From JAJCYX01 sp965243825 (GTDB lineage Bacteria > Chloroflexota > Dehalococcoidia > Lucifugimonadales > Lucifugimonadaceae): 64,000 nt of DNA. Shown piece after piece: positions 27,230 through 36,192 of the stretch. Position 1 is the first letter of the stretch; the number at the start of each line of letters is the position of its first letter. Location of the stretch: contig CBDEVT010000001.1 in NCBI GenBank assembly GCA_965243825.1, positions 1,922,001 through 1,986,000 of the forward strand, written 5' to 3'. The translations under genes were made by a program, and so were the position numbers. The notes below the pieces were generated by a model. That model worked only from the letters and a program-made list of their open reading frames with translations. It was not told the origin of the DNA and searched no databases.

Positions 27230-28849
27230 ATGAACGAAATCGTGGCCGGATTCGCCCTGATTGCAGTTGTGTTGCTCGCGACGCCGTTGATATCCGGCCT
27301 CGTAGACCGCTCTCCTCTGTCTTTTGCATTCCTGTTCCTTCTCCTTGGATTGGCGCTCGGCGAGGGTGGACTGAGCCTCATAGAACTCGACTCTCATTCA
27401 CTGATTCTGGAAATCGCCGCAACTCTGACCCTCTCTCTCGTACTATTCCTCGACGCAGTCAAACTTCAGGTCGAAGAGTTGCGCAGGCGTTGGCTCGTTC
27501 CGGTGCTGGTACTTGGTCCCGGGACCTTGATAATCATCGCTCTTGGCGCCGGGTCGATTGCGTGGCTGATCGGTCTTCCTATACTCGTCGCCTTCATGGG
27601 AGGCGCAATTCTTGCCTCAACAGACCCGGTCGTTCTGCGAGAAGTGATCCGCGATACCCGGATCCCACGATCGATCAGGCAAGCGCTACGCATTGAAGCA
27701 GGGATGAATGACGTAGTTGTGTTGCCGACCATCCTGATCTTGATCGCTGTCGCAGCCTCCGCCTCCAGCTCATTCGGAGAATGGTCCTCGTTCCTTGCAA
27801 AGTTGCTACTACTTGGTCCGGCACTTGGATTCGTGATTGGGGGTGCAGGCTCCTGGGCCATGTTCCAGATCGACAAGATCACGCCGATCAGGCGCGAACT
27901 GCAATCGATATACGGCCTGGGCCTCGTTCTTGGCTCATACGCCGCGGGAACCGCGGTGGGTGGAGACGGATTCTTAGCGGCCTTTGCTGCCGGACTCGCG
28001 GTAGTGTTGCTCAATCAGACGTTGTGTGATTGCTTCCTGGAGTACGGTGAAGTGACGTCTGAGATGGCAATGCTTTTGTCATTCATTCTTTTTGGCATTG
28101 TCCTCTCAGGCATCCTCCCTGATGCTCCACTCTGGTCGACGCTGGGTCTGGCAGCGCTCGTGATATTTGTGATTCGACCCCTTTCGCTCGGATTCGTACT
28201 GCTGAGAGCAAAGATGAGCTGGGAGGCACGAGGCTTTATTGCATGGTTCGGCCCGAGAGGACTCAACTCTCTTCTTCTCGCGTTGCTGGTTGTCCAGGCT
28301 GACCTTGAGGATGCCGAGTTGCTGCTTGCTGTGGTTGGGATGGTCGTTCTCGTATCGACGATCCTCCATGGAGCGAGCGCTACTCCACTGACTTCCTGGT
28401 ATGCCCGGCGAATCCAGAATGCGGTTCACGACGAGGAACGTGAATCTGACGCCGCCGGAATTTTCGAGGCACACGACGAAACCGTGCCACGCATCACCGT
28501 CGAAGAGCTACGCACTCTGATGGATTCCGACCAACCACCGCTCGTTCTCGATGTCAGGTCTCGGATGAGTTACGAGCACGACAATGGACGACTGCCCGGG
28601 GACGTACGCGTTCTCGCTGATCAGGTTGCCGAATGGGCGCGAGTCAACAAACCGGACAGGCGCGTTGTCGCGTACTGCACCTGACAGGACGAGGCAACGA
28701 GTGCCCGTGTGGCGCATGAGTTGAGGCAAATTGGTTGGCATGCATTCGCTCTGGAAGGCGGGTTCACGGAATGGCGAAACAGGTACGGGGTTGATCCATT
28801 GTCACCTAACGAGGAAGCTGAACTGAAACTGGCACATGATCGACTTTGA
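27230..28849 (+). CDS. CPA1-type antiporter fused to a rhodanese domain; likely selenoprotein (in-frame TGA at 28682)
   Basis: Residues 1 to about 395 form a second CPA1-like antiporter (GGAILASTDPVVLREVI, EAGMNDVVVLPTI, WFGPRGLNSLLLAL). Residues from about 423 are a rhodanese domain (TVEELRTLMDSDQPPLVLDV). A TGA at 28682-28684 (codon 485) would end translation inside the rhodanese active-site loop (VVAYCT). Reading through gives QDEATSARVAHELRQIGW and a proper rhodanese end (LEGGFTEWRNRYGV) up to TGA at 28847, for 539 residues. Relatives have Cys where this TGA stands (YCTCPxE), which points to selenocysteine. A hairpin follows at SECIS distance. The alternative is a pseudogene or sequencing error. 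Confidence 0.82.
28682..28723 (+). promoter_or_regulatory. Candidate bacterial SECIS element, antiporter-rhodanese gene
   Basis: Starts at the in-frame TGA. The upper stem is GTGCC (28701-28705) with GGCGC (28711-28715), one G-T pair, and the loop is CGTGT. The lower stem is CAAC (28695-28698) with GTTG (28720-28723), separated from the upper stem by small internal bulges. The loop G is base 26 counted from the T of TGA. In E. coli fdhF the loop GGU lies at 22-24. Confidence 0.55.
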
Positions 28850-29063
28850 CGTCCAGTGAATGAGATTCGCAACAGACGTAGCGCCTAGATGAGACAAAGC
28901 TCAACACCGACACGCCCTACCTACGGCAAGCCCGAGGCCGCCAGCAATCGCAAACGCATTGGGTTGACACATATTGTTTTGCCAATTTTTCAGAATGCGT
29001 TTGTATTCTCGAAGGCTGTGGCCTGCGCGCTTGGTCGTTCAATCAGGTAAGCAACGTGAAGGG

Positions 29064-30134
29064 CTACAGAGGCAGCGCAACGCTTGAGCCGGTCTGCCAG
29101 GCTTCTTGCACGGCGTCAGTGAACTCCATGTACTTCACGCCGTCTGTGAAGTTGGTCCGCGTGACAGCTTCCTCGCCGCGAATAGCGTTGATGAACTCTT
29201 CCTCAACACGCCAACTTGCCACTTTGTCGGCAGGAACTTCAAGCTCGCTCATCTGATCGTCACCGCGCTTACCGCTCGTGATCCTCAGTTGCGGTGAACC
29301 TGGCTGCGAAAAGTCGGGAGTGTCTATGTGAATCGTTCCCTGGTCACCGAATATCCATAGATCGAAGGGTGGCTGGAAAGTGCCTATCTGGGTTGCGACA
29401 GACATGTTGACCGTGCCTCCACCCGACAGCGAGTAAAGGATGTCTAACTGGTCGGGAATCGTCATCTCGGTTCGATCACCATTCGCGTTCTTGCGGTGCT
29501 TCACGATTGTCTGCGCGTTTGCCTTCACAGAAGAAGCGTGACCGACAAGGCGCATCAGGTTCTCGTACCAGATACCCATCGTCATGACGTTGTTGCCAGA
29601 CAGGTCACGGTCGTGGCGCCAGTGAACCGGTGAGTTGGTATCAGGCCAGTTCATCTCGTTGAATGCACGCACGTTCACATGCAGAACATCGCCTATGTAA
29701 CCGTCTGTGATCAGGTCGATGAGGTGACGTTCGGCAGACATCGTGTGTGGCGGTGGCACGATCTGAGTCACGAGATCAGGGTTTGCGTTTGATGCGTCAA
29801 GCATCTCGTGGGCTTCGGCAGAGTTCATTGCCATTCGGGCTTCACACAGGACATGCTTGCCTGCGTCCAGCGCCGCTAGTGTCAGCGTTCGGTGCATGTA
29901 CGGCCATGTACCGATGCAGACTGCATCAATGTCATCATCGTCAACGAGGTCGACCCAGTCGTCGTACGCTTTTTCGATCTCGTATTCATCACAGACACGC
30001 TGGCTGGAAGCTAGCGATCGATTGGCAACACCCGCAAGCTCCACACCCGGCTGTGCTCGCAGACCCGGAATATGTCGCAGGCCAGTGTTGGCTCCTGCGC
30101 CAATGAACCCAACCCTGATCGTGTCTTCAGCCAT
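29064..30134 (-). CDS. Gfo/Idh/MocA-family oxidoreductase
   Basis: A 356-residue NAD(P)-dependent dehydrogenase of the sugar/inositol type. The N-terminal Rossmann domain begins IRVGFIGAGANTGLRHI. The conserved 'CEKP' loop reads LCEARMAMN, so the usual catalytic-loop Lys-Pro is replaced. The C-terminal beta-sheet domain carries the dimer region. ATG 30134 has AGGAG ten bases upstream; an earlier TTG at 30155 lacks support. Nearby mannonate dehydratase and DUF971 genes on the other strand suggest a carbohydrate-acid setting. The substrate is unknown. Confidence 0.87.
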   Translation of the reverse strand: MAEDTIRVGFIGAGANTGLRHIPGLRAQPGVELAGVANRSLASSQRVCDEYEIEKAYDDWVDLVDDDDIDAVCIGTWPYMHRTLTLAALDAGKHVLCEARMAMNSAEAHEMLDASNANPDLVTQIVPPPHTMSAERHLIDLITDGYIGDVLHVNVRAFNEMNWPDTNSPVHWRHDRDLSGNNVMTMGIWYENLMRLVGHASSVKANAQTIVKHRKNANGDRTEMTIPDQLDILYSLSGGGTVNMSVATQIGTFQPPFDLWIFGDQGTIHIDTPDFSQPGSPQLRITSGKRGDDQMSELEVPADKVASWRVEEEFINAIRGEEAVTRTNFTDGVKYMEFTDAVQEAWQTGSSVALPL

Positions 30135-30322
30135 TGTTTTTTCGCTCCTGAACAATCGGATGACTTGAGGTGACTAGTTGCTCTGGTTTGCGAAAGACTA
30201 TCGAAGTTTTTTCAACATGGCTACGCGGACTTAACCGATCAAGTCCAGTATGGACTGGTGACACGTTGCGATAGGTTCGACAGAATTGGCAGACATAGCT
30301 GTACTTGAAAGAAGCAAGGTAG

Positions 30323-30637
30323 ATGACAACAGTCGCAGACAACGTTGAATTCACAGGTGAAGGTATTCAGATTGGATGGTCTGACGGCAAATCCTGTACG
30401 TTTCCTTATCGCTACCTCAGATTGCAGTGTGCTTGCGCCTCGTGCATCGAAGAGATGACCGGCCGCAAGTTGCTTAACGTTGCGTCAGTGCCTGAAGACA
30501 TCATCGCTGTCGAGTACATTCAAGTCGGCAAGTACGCGCTTCAGTTCCTCTGGTCAGACGGCCACGAGACCGGTATTTACCCGTTCACGATGTTGCTGAG
30601 ACTTGCCGATAATGACGATGCCGTGGTGTGCGTCTAG
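30323..30637 (+). CDS. DUF971-domain protein
   Basis: A 104-residue protein made almost entirely of a DUF971 (GBBH-like N-terminal) domain: IQIGWSDGKSCTFPYRYLRLQCACASC, quoted in two parts as IQIGWSDGKSCTFPYRYLR and LQCACASC, then VEYIQVGKYALQFLWSDGHET and GIYPFTMLL. The Cys cluster and the WSDGH motif are typical and may bind metal or an Fe-S cluster. Stand-alone DUF971 proteins have been linked to Fe-S and Mrp/ApbC proteins, but no such gene is adjacent. The downstream gene is a mannonate dehydratase homologue. Confidence 0.83.
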   Translation: MTTVADNVEFTGEGIQIGWSDGKSCTFPYRYLRLQCACASCIEEMTGRKLLNVASVPEDIIAVEYIQVGKYALQFLWSDGHETGIYPFTMLLRLADNDDAVVCV

Positions 30638-30717
30638 CCACCTTGCGATCGCCTGCTCACTCTCAGGTGTAAAGTGTCGCCGACGGCTCATCAATTCTTC
30701 ATCGCGCGGAGACCTCC

Positions 30718-31704
30718 ATGACAGACACGAACGACGGCCCCAAGATCACGCTGTTTCTGCAGGACATCGAAGACGCTACGATGCGCCGCATCAGGCAGCT
30801 CGGCGTCACCTACGTATGCATGGCCGACCACGACCTGCCGTGGACTGAAGAGAAGCTCAAGGCGAAGATGGACCGCCTGGCGACGCATGATCTTGTGCTT
30901 TTCAACCAGATGTTCGCCGGCTTTGACAACGCCATCTATAACCGCCCAGGCAAAGACGAAGATATCGAGAAGGTTATCCAGTCGATTCGCGTAGCTGGCA
31001 AACTCGGGCTTCCAGTGATGGAGTACAACTTCTACGCACACCGCATCGTGGAGGGCTACTACGAGGCCGAAGGTCGCGGCGGGTCTGGATACACGGCGTT
31101 TGACTATGAGAAGGTCAAAGATCTGCCACCTTTACCCGAAGAAGGCGCCCACACGATGGACGAGATGTGGGACAACGTGACCTACTTCCTGAAAGCTGTC
31201 GTCCCTGTCGCCGAAGAGGCGGGTGTGCGACTTGCTCTGCATCCCAACGATCCACCTGCACCTATCAGCCGCGGCTCCGAGCAGATCATGGGCAGCATTG
31301 ACGGATGGAAGAAGCTGGTCGACATCGTGCCAAGCCCTCACAACGGTATTACGTTCGACTGTGGCGTGACGCGTGAGCTTGGTGGAGATCCCGTTGAGAC
31401 CTGTCGCTACTTTGCAGAGCGGGACCAGATTAACCACATGCATTATCGCAATGTGATCACGGACATTCCGGGCCAGAAGTACACCGAGGTGTACCTGGAC
31501 GAGGGCGAAGTCGACATGTTTGCTGTCATGAAGGAGCTTGTTAAACACAAGTACCCGAGACTCGTCTACCCGGAGCATCCGCCAGCGATCGACGCAGACC
31601 GCGAGCATCCCTTCGAGGGCATTTCGTCGACCCGCTACACAGGCTTCGCCTATACAACCGGATATGCAAGGGCGATGCTGCAGGCGGCGCAGGCGTCAAT
31701 CTGA
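30718..31704 (+). CDS. Mannonate dehydratase-like (UxuA family) protein
   Basis: A 328-residue TIM-barrel enzyme related to D-mannonate dehydratase, which removes water from mannonate to give 2-keto-3-deoxygluconate. The family segments RLALHPNDPP, GITFDCGVTRELGGD, HMHYRNV and the late LVYPEHPP carry the His and Cys metal ligands. GGAG lies five bases before the ATG. The product is somewhat shorter than E. coli UxuA, so another sugar acid substrate is possible. Confidence 0.85.
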   Translation: MTDTNDGPKITLFLQDIEDATMRRIRQLGVTYVCMADHDLPWTEEKLKAKMDRLATHDLVLFNQMFAGFDNAIYNRPGKDEDIEKVIQSIRVAGKLGLPVMEYNFYAHRIVEGYYEAEGRGGSGYTAFDYEKVKDLPPLPEEGAHTMDEMWDNVTYFLKAVVPVAEEAGVRLALHPNDPPAPISRGSEQIMGSIDGWKKLVDIVPSPHNGITFDCGVTRELGGDPVETCRYFAERDQINHMHYRNVITDIPGQKYTEVYLDEGEVDMFAVMKELVKHKYPRLVYPEHPPAIDADREHPFEGISSTRYTGFAYTTGYARAMLQAAQASI

Positions 31705-31897
31705 GATAAGCCTCGGAGCCGGGGTAAATCGAACCATCCTGTGTTTGATGGAGGGCTCGTTCCGGTGGTGAATCTACATCTTGGTGTTGAGCAGGCAGGT
31801 GGTTCAGGTAAATGGTCTCTGTGCCATCTCCTTTCCAGTTCACCGAGATCGCGGGCTAAAGTCCCTGCCATCTAGAACCTCGACACGAGCAGGCAAA

Positions 31898-32623
31898 ATG
31901 GTTGTCCCAGACAAAGACGCAATGTATTCGACCGGTCCGATCGGGCCGGCCATTCGCGACTTTCCGACTGAAGAACGACCGCGTGAACGACTACGGTCGC
32001 GTGGTGCCGGTAATCTCTCAACAGCTGAATTGATGGCGATTCTGCTTCGAACGGGTCTCGAAGGCGAAAACGTGGTTTCGATGTCGTCGCGGCTGCTGTC
32101 AGTGGTTGGCGGTCTTCAGGGACTTTCGCGCGCCAGCTATGAAGATCTCTGCGACCTTAAAGGCATCTCGGACGCCAAGGCCTGCCAGCTACTGGCCGGT
32201 ATCGAGCTTGGTCGACGCGTCGCAGCACTGGAACCGAACGACGCTCCGCGTATCGGATCGCCAGGAGACATCGCAAAGCTTTACATGCCGGAGATGTCAG
32301 CGTTCGACAAAGAACACATGCGCGTGGTCTTGCTCAACACGAAAAACCAGGTCATGGGCATGGATGAACTCTACGTAGGTAGTGTGAACGCGGCGCTTGT
32401 CCGACCAGCCGAGGTTTTCACCGCTGCGATACGTCGCAACCTGCCTGCGATCATGGTCGTGCACAACCACCCCTCGGGTGACCCGACACCAAGCCCGGAA
32501 GATGTTCGATTGACCGGTCAACTGGTCGAGGCAGGCAAGCTGCTTGATGTTGAGCTCATCGACCACATAGTCATCGGACAAGGCAGCTTCGTTAGTATGC
32601 GGGAGAAGAAGTTGGGGTTCTGA
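31898..32623 (+). CDS. radC: RadC-family JAB-domain protein
   Basis: A 241-residue protein with the N-terminal UPF0758 helix-hairpin-helix part (RPRERLRSRGAGNLSTAELM, then LCDLKGISDAKACQLLAGIELG) and a C-terminal JAB/MPN metalloprotease-like domain (VVHNHPSGDPTPSPED with the His-x-His and Asp zinc ligands). ATG 31898 gives a normal length; 31922 is an alternative. Despite the name, a repair role is doubtful in this family. Confidence 0.9.
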   Translation: MVVPDKDAMYSTGPIGPAIRDFPTEERPRERLRSRGAGNLSTAELMAILLRTGLEGENVVSMSSRLLSVVGGLQGLSRASYEDLCDLKGISDAKACQLLAGIELGRRVAALEPNDAPRIGSPGDIAKLYMPEMSAFDKEHMRVVLLNTKNQVMGMDELYVGSVNAALVRPAEVFTAAIRRNLPAIMVVHNHPSGDPTPSPEDVRLTGQLVEAGKLLDVELIDHIVIGQGSFVSMREKKLGF

Positions 32624-32641
32624 GAAATTGGTCCGACGGCG

Positions 32642-33280
32642 TCAGTTCGCCAACCACGCGAACTTCGTCACCGGCCCGTCGTGATCGCGCATCTTGCCGC
32701 CCTCCATGGTGCCTGCGACCGGGAATCCATAGTCGTCGAGCAGCTCACCGATGTTCAGTGGCTCGATCCGTTGAGCCTTGCTGCCGTAGGCTCCCATGAT
32801 CAACCTGCCGCCTGGCTTCACGCAGCGGTCCATGAGCCGGGCAACGTAGACAGGTAGATAGCTCTCAGGCACACACGCAGTTGTCGAGTAGACGAAATCG
32901 AATTTGAGCGGTGGCGTGAACTCCCACGCATTCGCGACCCAGAAATGATCGGCAACACCAGACCAGCGCCGCATCGCTTCGACAACCAAGCCGGGATTGA
33001 TGTCGACGCCGTACGGAATCAAGTGCCATCTCTTCTCAAGCGTTGACCATGCACCCAGCGATTCAAGCAAATAGCCGTTGGCGCAACCGACGTCCATGAA
33101 AGTACCGTCATGGTCAATTGCCTCTAAAATCGGTCCGCGTTCCTCTTTCCAGCGAGTCGCCCCGCCGTCATAGCCAGACTGCAGTAACGGATCGTCAGAT
33201 TCGAGGTATTCAGCTTCCAACGACCGCAGGCCATCCACGAATTCGTCTGGTAAGCGATCGGATTTTTCGCTTGTAGTCAT
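32642..33280 (-). CDS. Class I SAM-dependent methyltransferase
   Basis: A 212-residue methyltransferase. Motif I is TFMDVGCANGYLLESL, followed by GVDINPGLVVEAMRR, the acidic/aromatic motif KFDFVYSTTACVP and a late VKPGGRLIMGAYG. I use ATG 33280 (MTTSEKSD), with ATG 33298 also possible. It converges with radC and diverges from pxpA. The substrate cannot be named from the sequence. Confidence 0.85.
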   Translation of the reverse strand: MTTSEKSDRLPDEFVDGLRSLEAEYLESDDPLLQSGYDGGATRWKEERGPILEAIDHDGTFMDVGCANGYLLESLGAWSTLEKRWHLIPYGVDINPGLVVEAMRRWSGVADHFWVANAWEFTPPLKFDFVYSTTACVPESYLPVYVARLMDRCVKPGGRLIMGAYGSKAQRIEPLNIGELLDDYGFPVAGTMEGGKMRDHDGPVTKFAWLAN

Positions 33281-33446
33281 CGAACACACGTACGCCACGT
33301 TGGCCGCTAACAGCGGCCGTTCATCGGTTCGTCTCTTGTCTTATCCTAGTCAGTGACGCATCCTCGAACTACGTCCCGGAAAGGCGGGTTTCGATGATGT
33401 CCTCATCTGGGCTGAACTACGTGACAAAGGACGGATCGAACCAGCG

Positions 33447-34211
33447 ATGAGCGGTGTTATCGATTTCAACGCAGACATTGGCGAATCTTTTGCGGGATAC
33501 AAACTCGGGCTTGACGAAGAGATAGTGAAGTTCATCACTTCTGCCAATGTGGCAACCGGGTTTCATGCAGGTGATCCAGATTGGATGGCCAGGACCGTTA
33601 CGCTCGCTGAGGCAAACGATGTTGGTGTAGGGGCGCATCCGGCTTATCCAGACCTCGCGGGATTCGGCCGGCGTGAGATGGCCCTGACGCCGGAGGAAGT
33701 ACACAATGCCGTTAAGTATCAGGTCGGTGCGTTAACCGCATTTACTAACGGCCATCGATTGCAACATGTAAAACCCCACGGTGCGTTGTATAACCGTGCT
33801 GTTAACGACGAACCGGTGGCAGAGGCGATCGTGACCGCGATTATGTCCGTAGATCCGGACTTGATTCACGTCGTGTTGGCGGGCTCACCATGGGAACAGG
33901 TGGCGCGAGCGCATGGTGTCAGGGTGGCGCGTGAGTGCTACGCAGATCGTGCTGTGACCGCCGAGGGGACACTGGTCCCGCGTTCCCAACCGGGAGCGGT
34001 TGTGCACGACGAGGAAGAGGTGGTCGCAAGATCCAGAAAACTGGCTACCGAAGGACGAGTTGTAGCCATTGATGGGACGGAGATCGAGTTCTCTGCCGAT
34101 TCGATCTGCCTGCATGGAGATACCGCTGGTGCAGTAGAACTCGCGGGCGCGGTCAGGCGTGAGCTCGCATCTGCCGGGGTTGAAATCAAACCAATGTCTG
34201 CCATCGTCTAG
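33447..34211 (+). CDS. pxpA: 5-oxoprolinase subunit A (LamB/YcsF family)
   Basis: One subunit of the ATP-dependent PxpABC 5-oxoprolinase, which opens pyroglutamate to glutamate. The 254-residue product has the family start IDFNADIGESFAGYKLG, the TSANVATGFHAGDP motif, GVGAHPAYPDLAGFGRR, HVKPHGALYN and the late ICLHGDTAGAVELA. It is followed by pxpB after 20 bases, with pxpC overlapping pxpB, the usual order. Confidence 0.95.
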   Translation: MSGVIDFNADIGESFAGYKLGLDEEIVKFITSANVATGFHAGDPDWMARTVTLAEANDVGVGAHPAYPDLAGFGRREMALTPEEVHNAVKYQVGALTAFTNGHRLQHVKPHGALYNRAVNDEPVAEAIVTAIMSVDPDLIHVVLAGSPWEQVARAHGVRVARECYADRAVTAEGTLVPRSQPGAVVHDEEEVVARSRKLATEGRVVAIDGTEIEFSADSICLHGDTAGAVELAGAVRRELASAGVEIKPMSAIV

Positions 34212-34231
34212 GTGACTTCGCGGAGGCTTTT

Positions 34232-34975
34232 TTGAGCCCGGATCATTCATTCGTCATCACGGCGGCCGGTGACAGTGCTATCAATATCGAGTTCGGCACT
34301 TCTATTGACGATAAGATCAATGATCGGGTTTACGCGTTGCTGGACACTGTCGCAAATCTAGATCCCGATTGGCTTGTTGAGTTAGTGCCGACGTACCGGT
34401 CTTTGCTTGTTCAGTACGACCTGCTGAAGAACGATTTCGATGGGGTCATGGCGGTCATAGAACGTTCTCTCGCATCAATGCCATCAGATGGGATGGACAG
34501 TCGAGAGCGCCGAGTCTACGAGCTACCTACCCTGTATGGAGGCGAGTATGGACCGGATCTTGACACAGTTGCTGAGCATTCAGGTCTGACCACTGCCGAA
34601 GTGATCGATATCCATTCGTCCCTTGCATACCGTGTCTACATGATCGGGTTTTCACCCGGCTTCCCATATCTTGGCGGAATGAGCGAAGAAATCGCCTGTC
34701 CTCGTCTGGCAACACCAAGAACAAGGGTCCCTGCAGGTTCGGTCGGTATTGCCGAATCACAGACCGGTGTCTATCCGTCTGTCTCACCAGGTGGTTGGCA
34801 GCTAATAGGCCGGACTCCAGTCAAGCTATTCGACCATCTCCAGGAACCACCATCTCTGCTGCAGCCTGGCCACTACGTGAAATTCGTTCCCATCGATCAA
34901 GAAGAGTTTGAGCGGGTTGAGGATGCGGTAAGTGAGAGATCGTTCAAGGTCAAAGCGACGGGTCTGAAAGAATGA
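34232..34975 (+). CDS. pxpB: 5-oxoprolinase subunit B (KipI-like)
   Basis: A 247-residue subunit of the 5-oxoprolinase complex, also known as the KipI/allophanate hydrolase subunit 1 family. Typical stretches are AAGDSAINIEFG, the ELVPTYRSLLVQYD region, VYMIGFSPGFPYLGGM and SVGIAESQTGVYPSVSPGGW. The TTG start has GGAGG five bases upstream. The stop overlaps the start of pxpC (ATGA). Confidence 0.93.
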   Translation: MSPDHSFVITAAGDSAINIEFGTSIDDKINDRVYALLDTVANLDPDWLVELVPTYRSLLVQYDLLKNDFDGVMAVIERSLASMPSDGMDSRERRVYELPTLYGGEYGPDLDTVAEHSGLTTAEVIDIHSSLAYRVYMIGFSPGFPYLGGMSEEIACPRLATPRTRVPAGSVGIAESQTGVYPSVSPGGWQLIGRTPVKLFDHLQEPPSLLQPGHYVKFVPIDQEEFERVEDAVSERSFKVKATGLKE

Positions 34976-36069
34976 GTCTCCATGTCATTGATCCAGGAGC
35001 TCTTTCACTTGTGCAGGATGCAGGCCGACCTGGATTCCAACGCTACGGCGTGTCTGTGAGTGGAGCGATCGATCAAGAAGCTCTCCTGATCGGGAATCTA
35101 ATGGTTGGAAACGAACCGACTGCGGCTTGCATTGAGATCACGTTCGGCGGAGCCGAGTTCAGCTTCAGTGATGATGTGGTGATAGCGATCACCGGAGGTG
35201 ATCTTGTCGCCTTGATCGACGGTGTCATCGCTCCAATGTGGCAGTCATTCACTGCGCCGTCAGGATCAGTCTTGCAGTTTGGGACTCCGGTGAGTGGATT
35301 GCGGGCATATGTCTCCGTGGCCGGTGGCATAGATACGACACCTGTACTTGATTCACGTTCAACTCACACGGGCTCGAGACTTGGGGGATTGTCCGGTGGC
35401 CCGCTTGCGGCAGGCGATGAACTTCCGGTCGGTGAATTGCAGGATGACACTTTGTTGGCGCAGCGCCTTCCAGACCACCTTCGCCGCAGCCACTCCGCCG
35501 AGTTGTCAGTACGCGTGATTGCTGGACCTCAATCCAGCGCTTTCACCGAGCTGGGGCATAAGACGTTCCTGAGTTCGACATACACAGTTACTGAAACTTC
35601 GGATAGACAAGGGCTGCGACTGGAAGGGCCTGAAATTGAGGCTGTAGAAGGTCGGTACGACATAGTCTCAGACGCTGTGGTGTTCGGTGCGATCCAGATC
35701 CCCGGCGACGGAAAACCGATCGTGCTTCTGGCAGACCGGCAGACGACAGGGGGCTATGCAAAGATCGGCGTAGTTGCGTCCGTTGATCTCCCACTCCTGG
35801 CACAGGCGGTACCGGGTACACACGTTAGTTTCTCCCCGATTGAAGTTCGCGATGCACAAAGACTAGCCCGACAGCGGCGAAGCTCATTGCTTGAAGCGGA
35901 TTATTTGTCCGAACTGATCGACGTCAAAGAGAATATTTCGATGGGTGGTGTTCCCAGGGACACAAGTTTGTCCTTTAGCCGAGCCGAACTCGATACGCCG
36001 CAGGGCACCTTCATTGAGGGGTCGATCAACGGGCAGATAGTAACTGCCCGGGCCGCGGAGTTGAGGTGA
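34972..36069 (+). CDS. pxpC: 5-oxoprolinase subunit C (KipA-like)
   Basis: A 365-residue subunit of the biotin-independent 5-oxoprolinase, KipA/allophanate hydrolase subunit 2 family. The N-terminus has VQDAGRPGFQRYGVSVSGAID. The core has YVSVAGGIDTTPVLDSRST, SDRQGLRLEGP and DGKPIVLLADRQTTGGYAKIG (quoted as separate short motifs). It overlaps pxpB by four bases. The Na+-pump genes begin 100 bases downstream, but with their own promoter-like sequence between. Confidence 0.93.
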   Translation: MSLHVIDPGALSLVQDAGRPGFQRYGVSVSGAIDQEALLIGNLMVGNEPTAACIEITFGGAEFSFSDDVVIAITGGDLVALIDGVIAPMWQSFTAPSGSVLQFGTPVSGLRAYVSVAGGIDTTPVLDSRSTHTGSRLGGLSGGPLAAGDELPVGELQDDTLLAQRLPDHLRRSHSAELSVRVIAGPQSSAFTELGHKTFLSSTYTVTETSDRQGLRLEGPEIEAVEGRYDIVSDAVVFGAIQIPGDGKPIVLLADRQTTGGYAKIGVVASVDLPLLAQAVPGTHVSFSPIEVRDAQRLARQRRSSLLEADYLSELIDVKENISMGGVPRDTSLSFSRAELDTPQGTFIEGSINGQIVTARAAELR

Positions 36070-36126
36070 ACTATATCGCCGTGAAGACACGGTCGTATGA
36101 ACGCCTGCAAATCAACCGCACCTCAC

Positions 36127-36192
36127 TGCTATAATCTCGCCCTGTAACTGAGACCACCGGCCACGGCGATGAATCTGCCCCGTGGCCGTTTT
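36127..36192 (+). promoter_or_regulatory. Extended -10 promoter followed by terminator-like hairpin at the start of the Na+-pump genes
   Basis: TGCTATAAT (36127-36135) is a perfect -10 with the extended TGn element; no good -35 is seen. Some 22 bases later a 9-bp perfect stem (CGGCCACGG at 36158-36166, CCGTGGCCG at 36180-36188) is followed by TTTT. The loop contains the ATG at 36169. It could be a terminator for pxpC, an attenuator, or a start-codon-masking hairpin. Confidence 0.5.

Noticed and set aside
27230..28684. Antiporter gene as a truncated pseudogene ending at the first TGA
   Set aside because: The frame stays open with clear rhodanese sequence for 54 more codons and the TGA falls exactly on a Cys position, so decay is less likely than recoding.
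28960..28990. TTGACA near 28964 as a promoter
   Set aside because: No acceptable -10 follows at 16-18 bases and the next gene is on the opposite strand.
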